From assembly GCF_020073745.1 (NCBI RefSeq), contig NZ_JAIRAU010000047.1, positions 413,990 through 464,062 on the forward strand: a stretch of 50,073 nt of DNA, written 5' to 3'. Made by a program: the position numbers and the translations under genes. Source of the DNA: Nannocystis pusilla. Its GTDB lineage: Bacteria; Myxococcota_A; Polyangia; Nannocystales; Nannocystaceae. Shown one piece after another: positions 1-7,931 of the stretch. Numbering within the stretch: position 1 is the stretch's first letter; each line of letters begins with the position of its first letter. The notes beneath the pieces were generated by a model. It worked only from the letters and a program-made list of their open reading frames with translations. It searched no databases and had not been told where the DNA came from.

Positions 1-150
1 CCGTGAGAAGCCGACCCGCCGGCGGCGCTTCGATGATGGATGTCCTTCGGGGCAGCTCGCCGGCGCCTGGTCGACGGCCTGGCGGCCGCCGACCAGACGC
101 TTTCTCGCGTCACAAACGGCGGGTCCTCTTCTGCGGCAAGGCAACAACAC

Positions 151-224
151 TCGCGTCCGGCGAGTCGGCAGAGATCGTGAACGGCCGCCGGCGAGCCAAC
201 GGCGCTCGCGTCCGGCGAGTCGGC
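151..224. repeat. 19-bp direct repeat, two copies
   Basis: The sequence TCGCGTCCGGCGAGTCGGC occurs at 151-169 and again at 206-224, an offset of 55 bp. The flanks are partly shared as well. Its function is unknown. Confidence 0.6.
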
Positions 225-342
225 GGAGCTCGAGGTCGTCGCTGTCTGGCGTCACGGACGGTCACTCTGCTTCCGCAGCGGGGCGATGCGTCGCCGCGCG
301 ACCCGGTGGCCATCGTCGTCGTCGGCCTCCGCCGATCTCTCG

Positions 343-380
343 GGACAGGTCTCTCGCGACATGCCCGCGAGAGCAGATCT
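343..380. repeat. 14-bp-period palindromic array (3 units)
   Basis: Unit starts CAGG at 346, CATG at 360 and CAGA at 374 are spaced exactly 14 bp. A further weaker pair begins at 423. This is an intergenic member of the window-wide family. Confidence 0.6.
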
Positions 381-776
381 GCTCCTCTGCGGCCCCAGGC
401 GCCGTCCCCGCCGACCTACGCACCTGACTCAAGGGACACCTGCTCCTGTCGCTCGTCGGCGCGCGTCACTGCGCAGCGCTCGCTCAGGGGGATCGGCCAG
501 GCCCGGCGGCCTGCGACGACGACGGCGCCGGACTTTCACTCACGAGCGCAGCGATCGCCGTGCGCATCTGCCTGCGCAGCGTCGCGGCAGCGCCGGCGAG
601 CCCTCCACGAGACCGATGTTCCGCCGCCGCTGCGCCGCGCTGTCGAGGTGAGGCACTGCGCATTCGATTGCACACCGACTGTGCAGCGGTACGCGGCGTG
701 CTGAGCAGCGTCGCGACAGAATTTGTCGCCCTCGATTCGGCCGCGTATGGTCTTCCCTCGCCACTTCGGGGTCGCA

Positions 777-1838
777 ATGGACGTCGGCATCATCACCAAC
801 CCCAACTCGAAGAAGAACTACCGCCGGCCGCAGCGTCGGCGGGCCCTCGAGCAGGCAGTCGGTCGCTACGGCGCGGTCGTCGAGACCCGCCGCCTCGACG
901 AGCTGCCGAAGGCGATCCGCAGCCTCCGCGAGGCCGGCTGCCGCTACTTCGTGTGTGACGGCGGCGACGGCACCCTGCACTGGGTCCTCAACACCCTCCA
1001 CGCCGACGCCCGGCAGACCGGCGCCGCCCGCCTCCCGATCGTCGTCCCGACCAACGGCGGCACCGTCGACTTCGTCGCCCGCAAGGCCGGCCTCAAGGGC
1101 GACGCCGACTCGATCGTCCGCCGCCTCGTCGGCCGGCTCGAGCGCGGCGAGACCATCCCGACCGTCACCATCGACACCTGCAAGATCGTCGGCACGCCGA
1201 TCGGACATGGACTTTCGGACAGCCCGGCGCCGCCGGCCTTCGAGCGCGTCGGCCTGGCCGCCGCGCTCGGCGGCGTCGCCCAGGCGTTCTTCGACCGCTT
1301 CTACGCCCTGCCCAAGGAGCGCGGCGCCCTCGCCATCGCCGGGGTCATCGGCGCCGCGGCCGGCGGCGCGATCGTCAGCACCCTCGCCAGCAACCTCGCC
1401 CCGCCGCTGCAGCGCTTCATCCCCGACGAGATGCGCAGCTACGCCACCGACTTCTTCCGGCCCACCCGCGCCCGCGTCGAGGTCGACGGCCGCGAGCTGC
1501 CGTTCGCCAGCTTCGCCTCGATGCAGGTCGGCGCGATCGACATCAACCTCGCCGGCGTCGTCCGCTGCTTCCGCCACGCCCGCGAGGGCGGCGTGCTGCA
1601 CTTCCAGGCCCTCGACACCTCCCCGATCGGCGTCGTCGCCAACGTCCCCAACATCGTGCTCGGCACCCCGATCCTCGGCCGCAAGGTCTACGACGACAAG
1701 GCGCGCTGCGTCCGGATCTCCGCCGAGGACGGCGAGGCCCTCAACCCGGTCATCGACGGCGAGCAGTTCCACGGCCTCGCCCGCGTCGAGCTCACCCTTG
1801 GCCCCCGCGTCGAGCTGCCGACCTTCGCCAGCAACTGA
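777..1838 (+). CDS. Diacylglycerol/lipid kinase family protein (DAGK catalytic domain)
   Basis: This 353-residue protein belongs to the YegS/LCB5/DgkB type of lipid kinases, which phosphorylate a lipid hydroxyl with ATP at the membrane. The N-terminus has the family opening NPNSKKN (about residues 8-14). The nucleotide-binding GGDGT loop follows at residues 62-66, then a PTNGGT.DF element around 89-97 that corresponds to the P.GT.NDF motif. The C-terminal half is the usual beta-rich second domain. I chose the ATG at 777 because homology begins there; an earlier in-frame ATG at 747 would add ten unconserved residues. The substrate cannot be told from sequence. The gene stands alone, about 260 nt upstream of a two-component pair. 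Confidence 0.8.
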   Translation: MDVGIITNPNSKKNYRRPQRRRALEQAVGRYGAVVETRRLDELPKAIRSLREAGCRYFVCDGGDGTLHWVLNTLHADARQTGAARLPIVVPTNGGTVDFVARKAGLKGDADSIVRRLVGRLERGETIPTVTIDTCKIVGTPIGHGLSDSPAPPAFERVGLAAALGGVAQAFFDRFYALPKERGALAIAGVIGAAAGGAIVSTLASNLAPPLQRFIPDEMRSYATDFFRPTRARVEVDGRELPFASFASMQVGAIDINLAGVVRCFRHAREGGVLHFQALDTSPIGVVANVPNIVLGTPILGRKVYDDKARCVRISAEDGEALNPVIDGEQFHGLARVELTLGPRVELPTFASN

Positions 1839-1917
1839 GCCGGCCCTGACCTCCGAGCCCCGGTCGCGCCCCGCCGCGCACCGGGGTTCGTCGCGACCTC
1901 GCGCGAGCGCACCGCGG

Positions 1918-2000
1918 GACATGTCGAAACAGACATGTCTCTTCCAGCAGTATCCCGGACAGCGCGCCCCGGCACCTGTTCCCGTCCGGGCAGGTCCGCT
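1918..2000. repeat. 14-bp-period palindromic array, intergenic
   Basis: CATG at 1920 and 1934 lie on the 14-bp period with a CAG at 1948. A second hairpin follows, with CCTG at 1975 and CAGG at 1991. The array lies about 80 nt after the lipid kinase stop and before the response regulator. Confidence 0.7.
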
Positions 2001-2050
2001 CGCGCCCCGAGCGGGCGCCCATCCCCCTCCCCGACCCCTTCCACGAGGTT

Positions 2051-2067
2051 TTACCGACCTCTTACCG
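2051..2067 (+). promoter_or_regulatory. Putative response-regulator binding site (11-bp-spaced direct repeats)
   Basis: TTACCG occurs at 2051 and 2062, exactly 11 bp apart and about 40-50 nt upstream of the OmpR-family gene. Direct half-sites at 11-bp spacing are typical for OmpR/PhoB dimers, so autoregulation is plausible. This is inference from spacing alone. Confidence 0.35.
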
Positions 2068-2099
2068 TCGCCGCGCCGATCTGTGTCACGATCGTCCGC

Positions 2100-2795
2100 G
2101 TGACCGAGCCTGCCCCGCGGATCTTGATCGTCGAGGACGAGCCGGCGATCCGTCACGGCCTCGTCGAGCTGTTCCGCTCCCAGGGCTACGCGCTCGAGGT
2201 CGCCGAGGACGGCCACGCCGCGCTCGCCCGCCTGGCCTGCGCCGAGTTCGACCTCGTCCTCCTCGACATCATGTTGCCGGGCATCGACGGTCTCGGCGTC
2301 CTGCGGCAGACGCGGGCCCGCGGCGACCTCGTGCCCGTCCTCGTCCTGACCGCGCGGGGGTCCGAGGCCGACATCGTGGCCGGGCTCGACGCCGGCGCCG
2401 ACGACTACGTCACCAAGCCGTTCGGCATCCGCGAGCTCCTCGCGCGCGCCCGCGGCCTCCTGCGCCGCGCCAGGCCGGCCCCCGCCAGCCAGTCCTTCCG
2501 CGTCGGCGACGCCGCCGTCGACCTCGCCCGCCTCACGATCACCTGGTCCGGAGGACAGGTCGATCTCACCGCCCGCGAGGGCCTGATCCTCGACTTCTTG
2601 CGCACCCGGCCCGGGGTCGGCGTCACCCGCGAGGAGCTGCTCACCCAGGTCTGGGGCTACCACGACGGCACCGTCCGCACCCGCACCGTCGACGTCCACA
2701 TCCTGCAGCTGCGCGGCAAGCTGCGCCAGATCCCCGGCGGCGACGACTGGATCGGCACCGTCCGCGGCCGGGGCTACCGCTGGGACGCGCGATGA
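2100..2795 (+). CDS. OmpR/PhoB-family response regulator
   Basis: This 231-residue transcription factor has an N-terminal receiver and a C-terminal winged helix. The receiver shows the acidic pair E12-D13, the phospho-acceptor D56 in LLDIMLPG, and the conserved Lys in DYVTKPF near residue 106. The C-terminal Trans_reg_C domain (about 140-230) ends in the usual RGRGYRW. I chose the GTG at 2100, because residues further upstream look like translated intergenic DNA containing the palindromic array. Its stop overlaps the start of the histidine kinase by 4 nt (ATGA), so the two form a translationally coupled two-component pair. A rare-codon palindrome lies at 2542-2559. The stimulus is unknown. 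Confidence 0.92.
   Translation: MTEPAPRILIVEDEPAIRHGLVELFRSQGYALEVAEDGHAALARLACAEFDLVLLDIMLPGIDGLGVLRQTRARGDLVPVLVLTARGSEADIVAGLDAGADDYVTKPFGIRELLARARGLLRRARPAPASQSFRVGDAAVDLARLTITWSGGQVDLTAREGLILDFLRTRPGVGVTREELLTQVWGYHDGTVRTRTVDVHILQLRGKLRQIPGGDDWIGTVRGRGYRWDAR
2540..2560. repeat. Intragenic palindrome of the 14-bp family (response regulator)
   Basis: CCTG at 2542 and CAGG at 2556 are 14 bp apart, with two consecutive GGA glycine codons between them. Neighbouring glycine codons are mostly GGC. Confidence 0.5.
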
Positions 2796-4696
2796 GCCCC
2801 GCCCGCCGCCGCACCCTCGCGCTCGGCCTCGGCGTCGCCGCGCCGACCCTCGCCCTCGCCCTCGGCTGGCTGCTGTCCGGCCTGCGCGAGCGCGACATGC
2901 TGGCCGAGCAGCGGCAGGGCGAGCTCGTGCAGGCCGCCGAGCTGCTGCGCGCCGCCGTGCGCGAGGGCCTCGAGGAGCTGCGCCGCCGCGAGGACGCGCG
3001 GCCGTTCGAGCACTACGGCCGGTTCTACCGCCCGCCCGAGGTGCTCGCGCTCGGCGAGGCCGTCGCCCTCTCGCCGCTGGCCGGTGAGCCCGACGACCCG
3101 CGGATCTCCGCCTACTTCCAGATCGATCCCGACGGCCGCGTGCGCACCCCCTACGCCCTCGAGCCGGGCGGCTCGCCGCGCGCCGTCGCCGTCGAGGCCC
3201 TCGTCGCCGCCGCCGAGTTCGCCCCGCTGCGCGCCCTCAGCTTCGGCGACGGGCGCGCGAGCGACGGTCACGCCCTCACCGCCACCCTCAACCAGCTCGG
3301 CAACGCCGCCTACCTCGACATCGCCGAAGCCCGCCGCGGCGACGCCGGCGCGGCCGAGCGGGCCCAGACCGCCCGCCTGCCGCAGACCTCGCGCAACGTC
3401 GTCAGCTGGGACGCGATCCAGAGCCAGCAGGCCCAGAGCGCCCCGCCGCGGCAGCAGGCCAGCGCCGGCCCGGTGTTCGACGCCATCCAGCAGCAGAAGG
3501 TGACCTATCCCGAAGGACAGGCTCAATCAGGCATAGCCCAAGGGACATATCTCTCCAAACCTGCCCTCTCGGACATTCCCCAGGAGGCAGGTCCGAGCCT
3601 CGACTACTCGCCGATGGCCTACCTGCGGCTCGGCGACGCGGTCGTCCTCCAGCGGGTCGTCAGCCACGCCGGCGCCGGCTCGGTCCAGGGCGCGGTGCTC
3701 GACCGCGGCCAGCTCGAGGGCGCCTGGCTGGCCGCGCTGGTCGCCCGCCACGCCCTGCCCGAGACCACCCCGACGATCGCCCCTGCGAGCGACGTCGCCG
3801 GCTGCGCGCTGGCGCGGCCGGTCCACGACGAGGTCCTGCCGGGCCTCGCGTTCTGCTTCCCCGCCGGCCCGCCCGCGCCGGCCGGCTCGCTCGCCCTGCA
3901 GCTCGGCGTCCTGCTCGGGCTCGGCGGCGTGGTCGCGGCGGCGATCGCCGCGATCGCCCGGGCCGCGCGGCGGGCCGACGAGCTGTCGGCGCAGAAGACC
4001 GCCTTCGTCTCGGCCGTGTCGCACGAGCTGCGGACCCCGCTGACCACGCTGCGCATGCACGCCGAGATGCTGCAGGAGGGCCTCGTCACGCCGGAGCGGC
4101 TGCCCGTCTTCTACGACGACCTCGCGCACGAGAGCGTCCGGCTCAGCCGTCTGGTCGAGAACGTCCTCGCCGTCGCCCAGCTCGAGGAGGGCCGGCGCGT
4201 CCTGCAGCTGCGGCCCGGCGACCTCGCGGCGCAGATCCGCGACATCGTCGACGAGCAGGCGCGCCACGTCGAGCGGCGCGGCTTCCCGCCGGTCGAGCTC
4301 GTCCTGCCGGACGAGCCGGTGGTCGTCCGCAGCGATCCCCAGGCCGTCGAGCAGATCCTCGTCAACCTCCTCGACAACGCCCTCAAGTACGCCGCCGACG
4401 CGCGCGCGGCCGGCCTGCGGGTCGCCCTCGCCGTCGAGGGCGCCGAGGCCGTGCTGCGCGTCCAGGACCGCGGCCCCGGGATCCCCGAGGCCGACCGCGA
4501 CCGCGTGTTCGACCGCTTCTACCGCGTCGCCCGTGAGCGCGACGCCCACACCCCCGGCACCGGCCTCGGCCTCGCGCTCGTGCGCGAGCTGGCCCGCGGA
4601 CACGGCGGCGAGGCCACGGCCCACGCGCGTGCGGGCGGCGGGGCCGAACTCCAGGTCCGCCTCCCGCTCGCACCCGCTCCCGCCCGGCCCACGTGA
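2792..4696 (+). CDS. Sensor histidine kinase, partner of the OmpR-type regulator
   Basis: This 634-residue membrane kinase has an N-terminal membrane segment (about residues 9-31), a periplasmic sensor region (about 32-365) and a second membrane helix (about 367-392). The HisKA domain carries phospho-acceptor H411 in SHELRTPL. The HATPase domain has an N box (LVNLLDNALKYA), a G1 motif (DRGPGIP) and a G2 motif (GTGLGLAL). It overlaps the regulator by 4 nt. The sensor region has no domain I recognise. It contains a striking seven-unit copy of the 14-bp palindromic array (3500-3597, about residues 237-269), translated into a segment with codon usage unlike its surroundings. This looks like a tolerated in-frame insertion. 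Confidence 0.92.
   Translation: MSPARRRTLALGLGVAAPTLALALGWLLSGLRERDMLAEQRQGELVQAAELLRAAVREGLEELRRREDARPFEHYGRFYRPPEVLALGEAVALSPLAGEPDDPRISAYFQIDPDGRVRTPYALEPGGSPRAVAVEALVAAAEFAPLRALSFGDGRASDGHALTATLNQLGNAAYLDIAEARRGDAGAAERAQTARLPQTSRNVVSWDAIQSQQAQSAPPRQQASAGPVFDAIQQQKVTYPEGQAQSGIAQGTYLSKPALSDIPQEAGPSLDYSPMAYLRLGDAVVLQRVVSHAGAGSVQGAVLDRGQLEGAWLAALVARHALPETTPTIAPASDVAGCALARPVHDEVLPGLAFCFPAGPPAPAGSLALQLGVLLGLGGVVAAAIAAIARAARRADELSAQKTAFVSAVSHELRTPLTTLRMHAEMLQEGLVTPERLPVFYDDLAHESVRLSRLVENVLAVAQLEEGRRVLQLRPGDLAAQIRDIVDEQARHVERRGFPPVELVLPDEPVVVRSDPQAVEQILVNLLDNALKYAADARAAGLRVALAVEGAEAVLRVQDRGPGIPEADRDRVFDRFYRVARERDAHTPGTGLGLALVRELARGHGGEATAHARAGGGAELQVRLPLAPAPARPT
3500..3597. repeat. Seven-unit 14-bp-period array inside a histidine kinase gene
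   Basis: Unit starts fall at 3504, 3518, 3532, 3546, 3560, 3574 and 3588, all exactly 14 bp apart (CCTA, CAGG, CATA, CATA, CCTG, CATT, CAGG). Most units carry a TCC/CTC-type left arm and a GGA-type right arm. The span of six periods is 84 bp, a multiple of three, so the reading frame is preserved. Confidence 0.85.
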
Positions 4697-4896
4697 TCGC
4701 CGCGTCGTGGCCGGTCGCGACGGCGCGGCAACTCGCAACACCACGGCCGCCCGTCGCCGCCGTGCAGCCGTCCGGCATCGAACAATATCGCTGACTTGCG
4801 CCCGCCCCCCGCGGCCCGGGCGGAAGTATGCGTCTTGCTGAGGCCAGGTGCCGGGGGCAGACTAATGCACGCTCGCCCCCATTGAGGAGCCCAGCA

Positions 4897-5616
4897 ATGA
4901 TCCGCCGCGCCGCCCCGCTCGCCGCCGCTCTCGCCGTCACGCTCGCCTGCCCCGAGGTCTTCGCCAGTCCGTGGGGACATGTCCCTTCGAACATGGCCTT
5001 TCGTTCCGACGCGCAGCAGCCCACCGAGACGACCGTCGTCGTCGAGACCGGCCCCGCCCCGGCCGCTCCGCCGCCCGTCGCCCCCGCGCCCGCCCAGCCC
5101 TACGCCGACCCCGCGGCCCCCGTCGTCGCCGAGGGTCCGCAGCCGTACGCCGACCCCGGCAGCCAGCCCACGGCCGTCGCCTACGGCCCGCCGCCGCCGA
5201 TGCCCCGCAAGCGCCGCAAGGGCCTGATGGTCGGCGGGTGGGTCATGTTCGGCTCGTCGTACCTGGCCACCGCCTTCGTCGCCGCCATCGTCCACGACAC
5301 CTGCAACCTGACCCGCAACCCCAACTGCAAGAACGCCGCCGCCCTCTCGCTGATCCCGGCGATCGGCCCGTTCATGGCGATCCCGTACATGGAGACCGAC
5401 GCGATCACGCCCAAGGCCCTGATGGCCTTCCCGGCGCTGGTCCAGATCGCCGGCCTCACCATGGGCATCATCGGCACCGTGCAGTTCGTCCGCGACGGCC
5501 GCGAGCCGCGCTACGTCGGCGTCGACGGCCTCAAGCTCGGCAACAAGCTGCGCCTCGGCGTCGCCCCCACCCGCTACCTCGACGGCGGCACCCTCACCCT
5601 CGGCGCCCGCTTCTGA
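4897..5616 (+). CDS. Exported Pro/Ala-rich protein with hydrophobic segments (paralogue 1)
   Basis: This 239-residue protein starts at an ATG preceded by GAGGAG. It has a signal peptide (about residues 1-24, cleavage near FAS-P), a Pro/Ala-rich linker with repeated YADP motifs, a basic patch (RKRRKG), then two or three hydrophobic stretches, and ends in a beta-like tail closing with Phe. I do not recognise the family. The next gene is a clear paralogue sharing the YADP motif, the basic patch followed by a GLM..G..MFG.SYL segment, the IGP motif and the F-terminal tail. A 14-bp-family palindrome (CATG at 4978 and 4992) encodes residues just after the signal peptide. Confidence 0.75.
   Translation: MIRRAAPLAAALAVTLACPEVFASPWGHVPSNMAFRSDAQQPTETTVVVETGPAPAAPPPVAPAPAQPYADPAAPVVAEGPQPYADPGSQPTAVAYGPPPPMPRKRRKGLMVGGWVMFGSSYLATAFVAAIVHDTCNLTRNPNCKNAAALSLIPAIGPFMAIPYMETDAITPKALMAFPALVQIAGLTMGIIGTVQFVRDGREPRYVGVDGLKLGNKLRLGVAPTRYLDGGTLTLGARF
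4974..5002. repeat. Intragenic 14-bp-family palindrome (paralogue 1)
   Basis: CATG at 4978 and CATG at 4992 flank a CCTTCGA spacer. The element lies directly after the signal-peptide codons. Confidence 0.65.
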
Positions 5617-5649
5617 GCCCGCCACGACCTCCGCGTCCCTCTCGTCGGC

Positions 5650-5682
5650 CACCTGAACTCAAGGACCTGTCCTCATGTTCAC
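5650..5682. repeat. 14-bp-family element overlapping a translation start
   Basis: CCTG at 5652 and CCTG at 5666 are 14 bp apart. The AAGGA of the first unit (5661-5665) sits 9 nt before the ATG at 5675, so the repeat appears to supply the Shine-Dalgarno sequence of paralogue 2. Confidence 0.5.
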
Positions 5683-6439
5683 GTCACGCATCGTCGCCCT
5701 CGCCACCGCCGTCGGCCTCGCGCTCCCGCTGGTCCCCGGCACGGCGGCCGCCAGCCCTTACCTGGTCAAGCTCCACTCCGACGCGGAGGTCCCGGCCGGC
5801 TACGCCCCGGCCGGCACGCACGAGGTGATCGTCGAGGCGGTCCCGGTCCCCGAGGCGCCGCCGACCCCGCCCGAGCCGGCCCCGGTGGCCGAGGCCGTGA
5901 TCGTCACGGCGCCGGTGGCCCCGGCGCCGGTCGTCGAGCCCTACGCCGACCCGTCGCTGCGGGGCCCCACCACCACCACGGTGATCGTCGCCGCCCCGCC
6001 GGCCCCGCCGGCCGCGCCGCGGCGCCCGCCCCCGCCGCCCAAGCGCGGCCTCGGCCTGATGATCGCCGGCTTCTCGATGTTCGGCACCAGCTACCTGCTC
6101 ACCGCCTGGGCCGGCGCGATGAGCCACGACGGCCACGGCGGCTGCAACCGCACCAAGTACGAGTGCCGCGAGATGGGCAAGGCGCTGATGGTCCCGTTCA
6201 TCGGCCCGATGATCGCCGCGCAGGACACCGACAGCGCGCGCGAGACCCTCGGCCTGTTCATGCTCTCCGGCATCCAGATCGCCACCTTCGTGATGGGCGT
6301 CGTCGGTGCCGTCCGTTACTCGCGCTACAAGCGGTGGGAGCGCGGCATGGCCGGCCTCCCGCTCGGCAAGTCCGGCCTCGCCGTCGCGCCGATGCCCCGC
6401 TTCGACGGCGGCGGCCTCGGCCTCAACTACCGCTTCTGA
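5675..6439 (+). CDS. Exported Pro-rich protein with hydrophobic segments (paralogue 2)
   Basis: This 254-residue protein has a signal peptide (about residues 1-26, ending TAAAS), a Pro/Ala/Val-rich linker with one YADP motif, a PPPPP-K basic patch, and hydrophobic helices. Two cysteine-bearing segments (CNRTKYEC) replace the similar NLTRNPNC region of paralogue 1. The C-terminus ends in a GLNYRF tail, which resembles the last strand of an outer-membrane protein, though the rest does not look like a barrel. The gene follows paralogue 1 by 58 nt in the same direction, so it probably arose by tandem duplication. The function is unknown. Confidence 0.75.
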   Translation: MFTSRIVALATAVGLALPLVPGTAAASPYLVKLHSDAEVPAGYAPAGTHEVIVEAVPVPEAPPTPPEPAPVAEAVIVTAPVAPAPVVEPYADPSLRGPTTTTVIVAAPPAPPAAPRRPPPPPKRGLGLMIAGFSMFGTSYLLTAWAGAMSHDGHGGCNRTKYECREMGKALMVPFIGPMIAAQDTDSARETLGLFMLSGIQIATFVMGVVGAVRYSRYKRWERGMAGLPLGKSGLAVAPMPRFDGGGLGLNYRF

Positions 6440-6496
6440 GCCGCTCCTCCGGCGACACTCGGCCCGCGGCGCGCTCGCTCCGCGGGCCGGATCAAT

Positions 6497-7585
6497 TCAG
6501 GCCATGCCGATGCAGTGCTTGAGCGCCTCGCGCAGCGTGGCGAACACGGAGATCCCGCGCAGATCGACGCCGAGCGTGACGATCGTCTGGGCGATGCCGG
6601 GGTTGATGCCGGTGATGACGCCCTCGGCGCCGAGCAGACGGACCGCCCGGATCATGCTGATGAGGTGGTTCGCGGTCGACGTGTCGACGACCTCGATCCC
6701 CGTCATGTCGAGGATCGCATGGCGCGCGCGCATGCGGCCGACGTGCTGCAGCAGGCTGTCCATGATCTCCGCCGTGCGCACGCTGTCGACCAGGCCGATA
6801 ATCGGCAGCGCCAGCACGCCCTCCCACACCTCGATGATCGGCGTCGACAGCTCGCGGATGAGCCCCTGCTGGCGCTCGATCAGCTCGATCTTCTCGAGCA
6901 GCTCCCGCTCGCGCTGGCGCGCCGCCGTGACCTCGAGCGTGATCGTCACCAACCCGGCGTCGGTGCCCTCCGGCACCGGGATGTTCCAGTTCTCCCAGAT
7001 CTTCCCATACTCCTCGAGCACGGTCATCGGCCTCGCCTCGCCGGCGAGCCCGCTGCGGATGAACTGCGCCGTCTTCGAGTCGCCGTACAGCGCGAACGCG
7101 TTCTGACCGACGAACTGGCCCGGCGAGGCCCCGGCCGCCTCGAGGCCCTTGCCCTCGAGCAGCATGTACGTGCCGTCGCGGTCGAACACGCTGACCACCG
7201 TCGGCAGGTGGCTGAGGAACGCCCGCAGCGCCACCTGCTCGATCCGCGCCTGCTTCTCCGCGGCGGCCCGCTGCGTCACCTCGCTGCCGTAGCAGACCAC
7301 CCCCACGCGCGCGCCCGCCTCGTCGCGCACCGTCGCCGGCGACCACTCGATCACGCGCCCGTCGGCCAGCGTCAATCGCCGTGGCCCGCCGTCCCTGTCC
7401 TCGAGGACAGCTCGCCACTCGCCGCCATGGACCGGCACCAGCTCGCCGACCTCGCGCCCGAGCGCGTCCGCCTGCGCGACGCCCAGCAGCCGCTCGGCCC
7501 CGTCGTTCCAGTCCGTCACCCGCAACTCGAGGTCGAACCCGACCACCGCGAAGGGGACGCTGTGGCCCCCGCTACGTCGTTCCAT
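6497..7585 (-). CDS. PAS-STAS protein, RsbR-like stressosome or anti-sigma pathway component
   Basis: The protein is about 362 residues from the ATG at 7585; an in-frame start at 7603 would add six. It has one PAS fold near the N-terminus (VVGFDLELRVTDWN...LLG), a second PAS-like segment (VVSVFDRDGTYMLLEGKG), a short helical linker, and a C-terminal STAS domain opening with STPIIEVWEGVLALP, the signature of RsbR-type proteins. The STAS core has LDMTGIEVVDTSTANHL, where Thr/Ser residues are candidate phosphorylation sites. In Bacillus, RsbR sits in the stressosome with RsbS and RsbT. Neither partner is encoded nearby, so any signalling partners lie elsewhere. The gene is monocistronic. Confidence 0.85.
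   Translation of the reverse strand: MERRSGGHSVPFAVVGFDLELRVTDWNDGAERLLGVAQADALGREVGELVPVHGGEWRAVLEDRDGGPRRLTLADGRVIEWSPATVRDEAGARVGVVCYGSEVTQRAAAEKQARIEQVALRAFLSHLPTVVSVFDRDGTYMLLEGKGLEAAGASPGQFVGQNAFALYGDSKTAQFIRSGLAGEARPMTVLEEYGKIWENWNIPVPEGTDAGLVTITLEVTAARQRERELLEKIELIERQQGLIRELSTPIIEVWEGVLALPIIGLVDSVRTAEIMDSLLQHVGRMRARHAILDMTGIEVVDTSTANHLISMIRAVRLLGAEGVITGINPGIAQTIVTLGVDLRGISVFATLREALKHCIGMA
7392..7412. repeat. Intragenic palindrome (PAS-STAS gene)
   Basis: CCTG at 7394 and CAG at 7408 are 14 bp apart and form the inverted repeat CTGTCCTCGAGGACAG. Confidence 0.6.
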
Positions 7586-7729
7586 GGCGGGATTTGACCA
7601 CAAGGCCGGCGCCGCTCCGCCGCGAAATCGCGGGCCATCCGCGGCACCGGACCACTTTCATGCGGCCCCGGACCACCGCGCGCCAGCCCGACGCAGATGG
7701 TGCGACACGCGGCTTAGAACGCGTTTCAC

Positions 7730-7762
7730 GGAACATGTCCCGAAGAACATGTCTCCGAGCGC
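7730..7762. repeat. 14-bp-family hairpin, intergenic
   Basis: CATG at 7734 and 7748 form an inverted repeat with a CGAA loop. It is one of three similar hairpins in the 330-nt gap between the barrel gene and the PAS-STAS gene. Confidence 0.8.
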
Positions 7763-7811
7763 GCGCTCGCGCGGCCGGACGGCGCCCGTCGCGCCGGGGA
7801 CCGCGTTCCAC

Positions 7812-7842
7812 TGTACGTGTCCCGAAGGACATGTCCTCGGAG
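7812..7842. repeat. 14-bp-family hairpin, intergenic
   Basis: CGTG at 7816 and CATG at 7830 frame TGTCC-CGAA-GGACA. Read on the minus strand, where both neighbours are transcribed, the loop is TTCG closed by C-G, the class of very stable tetraloops. Confidence 0.8.
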
Positions 7843-7897
7843 CGCGAGCGCGCCGCGAGCGCGGCTCCTCCGCCGCCGCCCGACCTGCGGCTCCCCA

Positions 7898-7922
7898 AGA
7901 CATGTCCCGAAGGACATCTCGC
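7898..7922. repeat. 14-bp-family hairpin after the barrel gene stop
   Basis: CATG at 7901 and CATC at 7915 frame TGTCC-CGAA-GGACA. The element ends about 10 nt beyond the stop codon of the minus-strand barrel gene, where it could act as a terminator or 3'-end stabiliser. Confidence 0.75.
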
Positions 7923-7931
7923 GTCCCGGCC

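Larger units (their letters stand above)
1..776. other. Gene-free leader region
   Basis: I see no convincing gene in this stretch. The open frames on both strands are Arg/Pro/Ser-rich translations typical of GC-rich noncoding DNA, with no recognisable domain or ribosome binding site. It holds a 19-bp direct repeat (151-169 and 206-224) and a short copy of the 14-bp palindromic array (about 343-380). The first base may lie inside a gene whose body is outside the window. Confidence 0.5.

Noticed and set aside
540..2699. 719-codon minus-strand open frame opposite the lipid kinase and response regulator
   Set aside because: It is the antisense shadow of two clear genes and has a low-complexity Asp/Ala/Val/Gly-rich translation.
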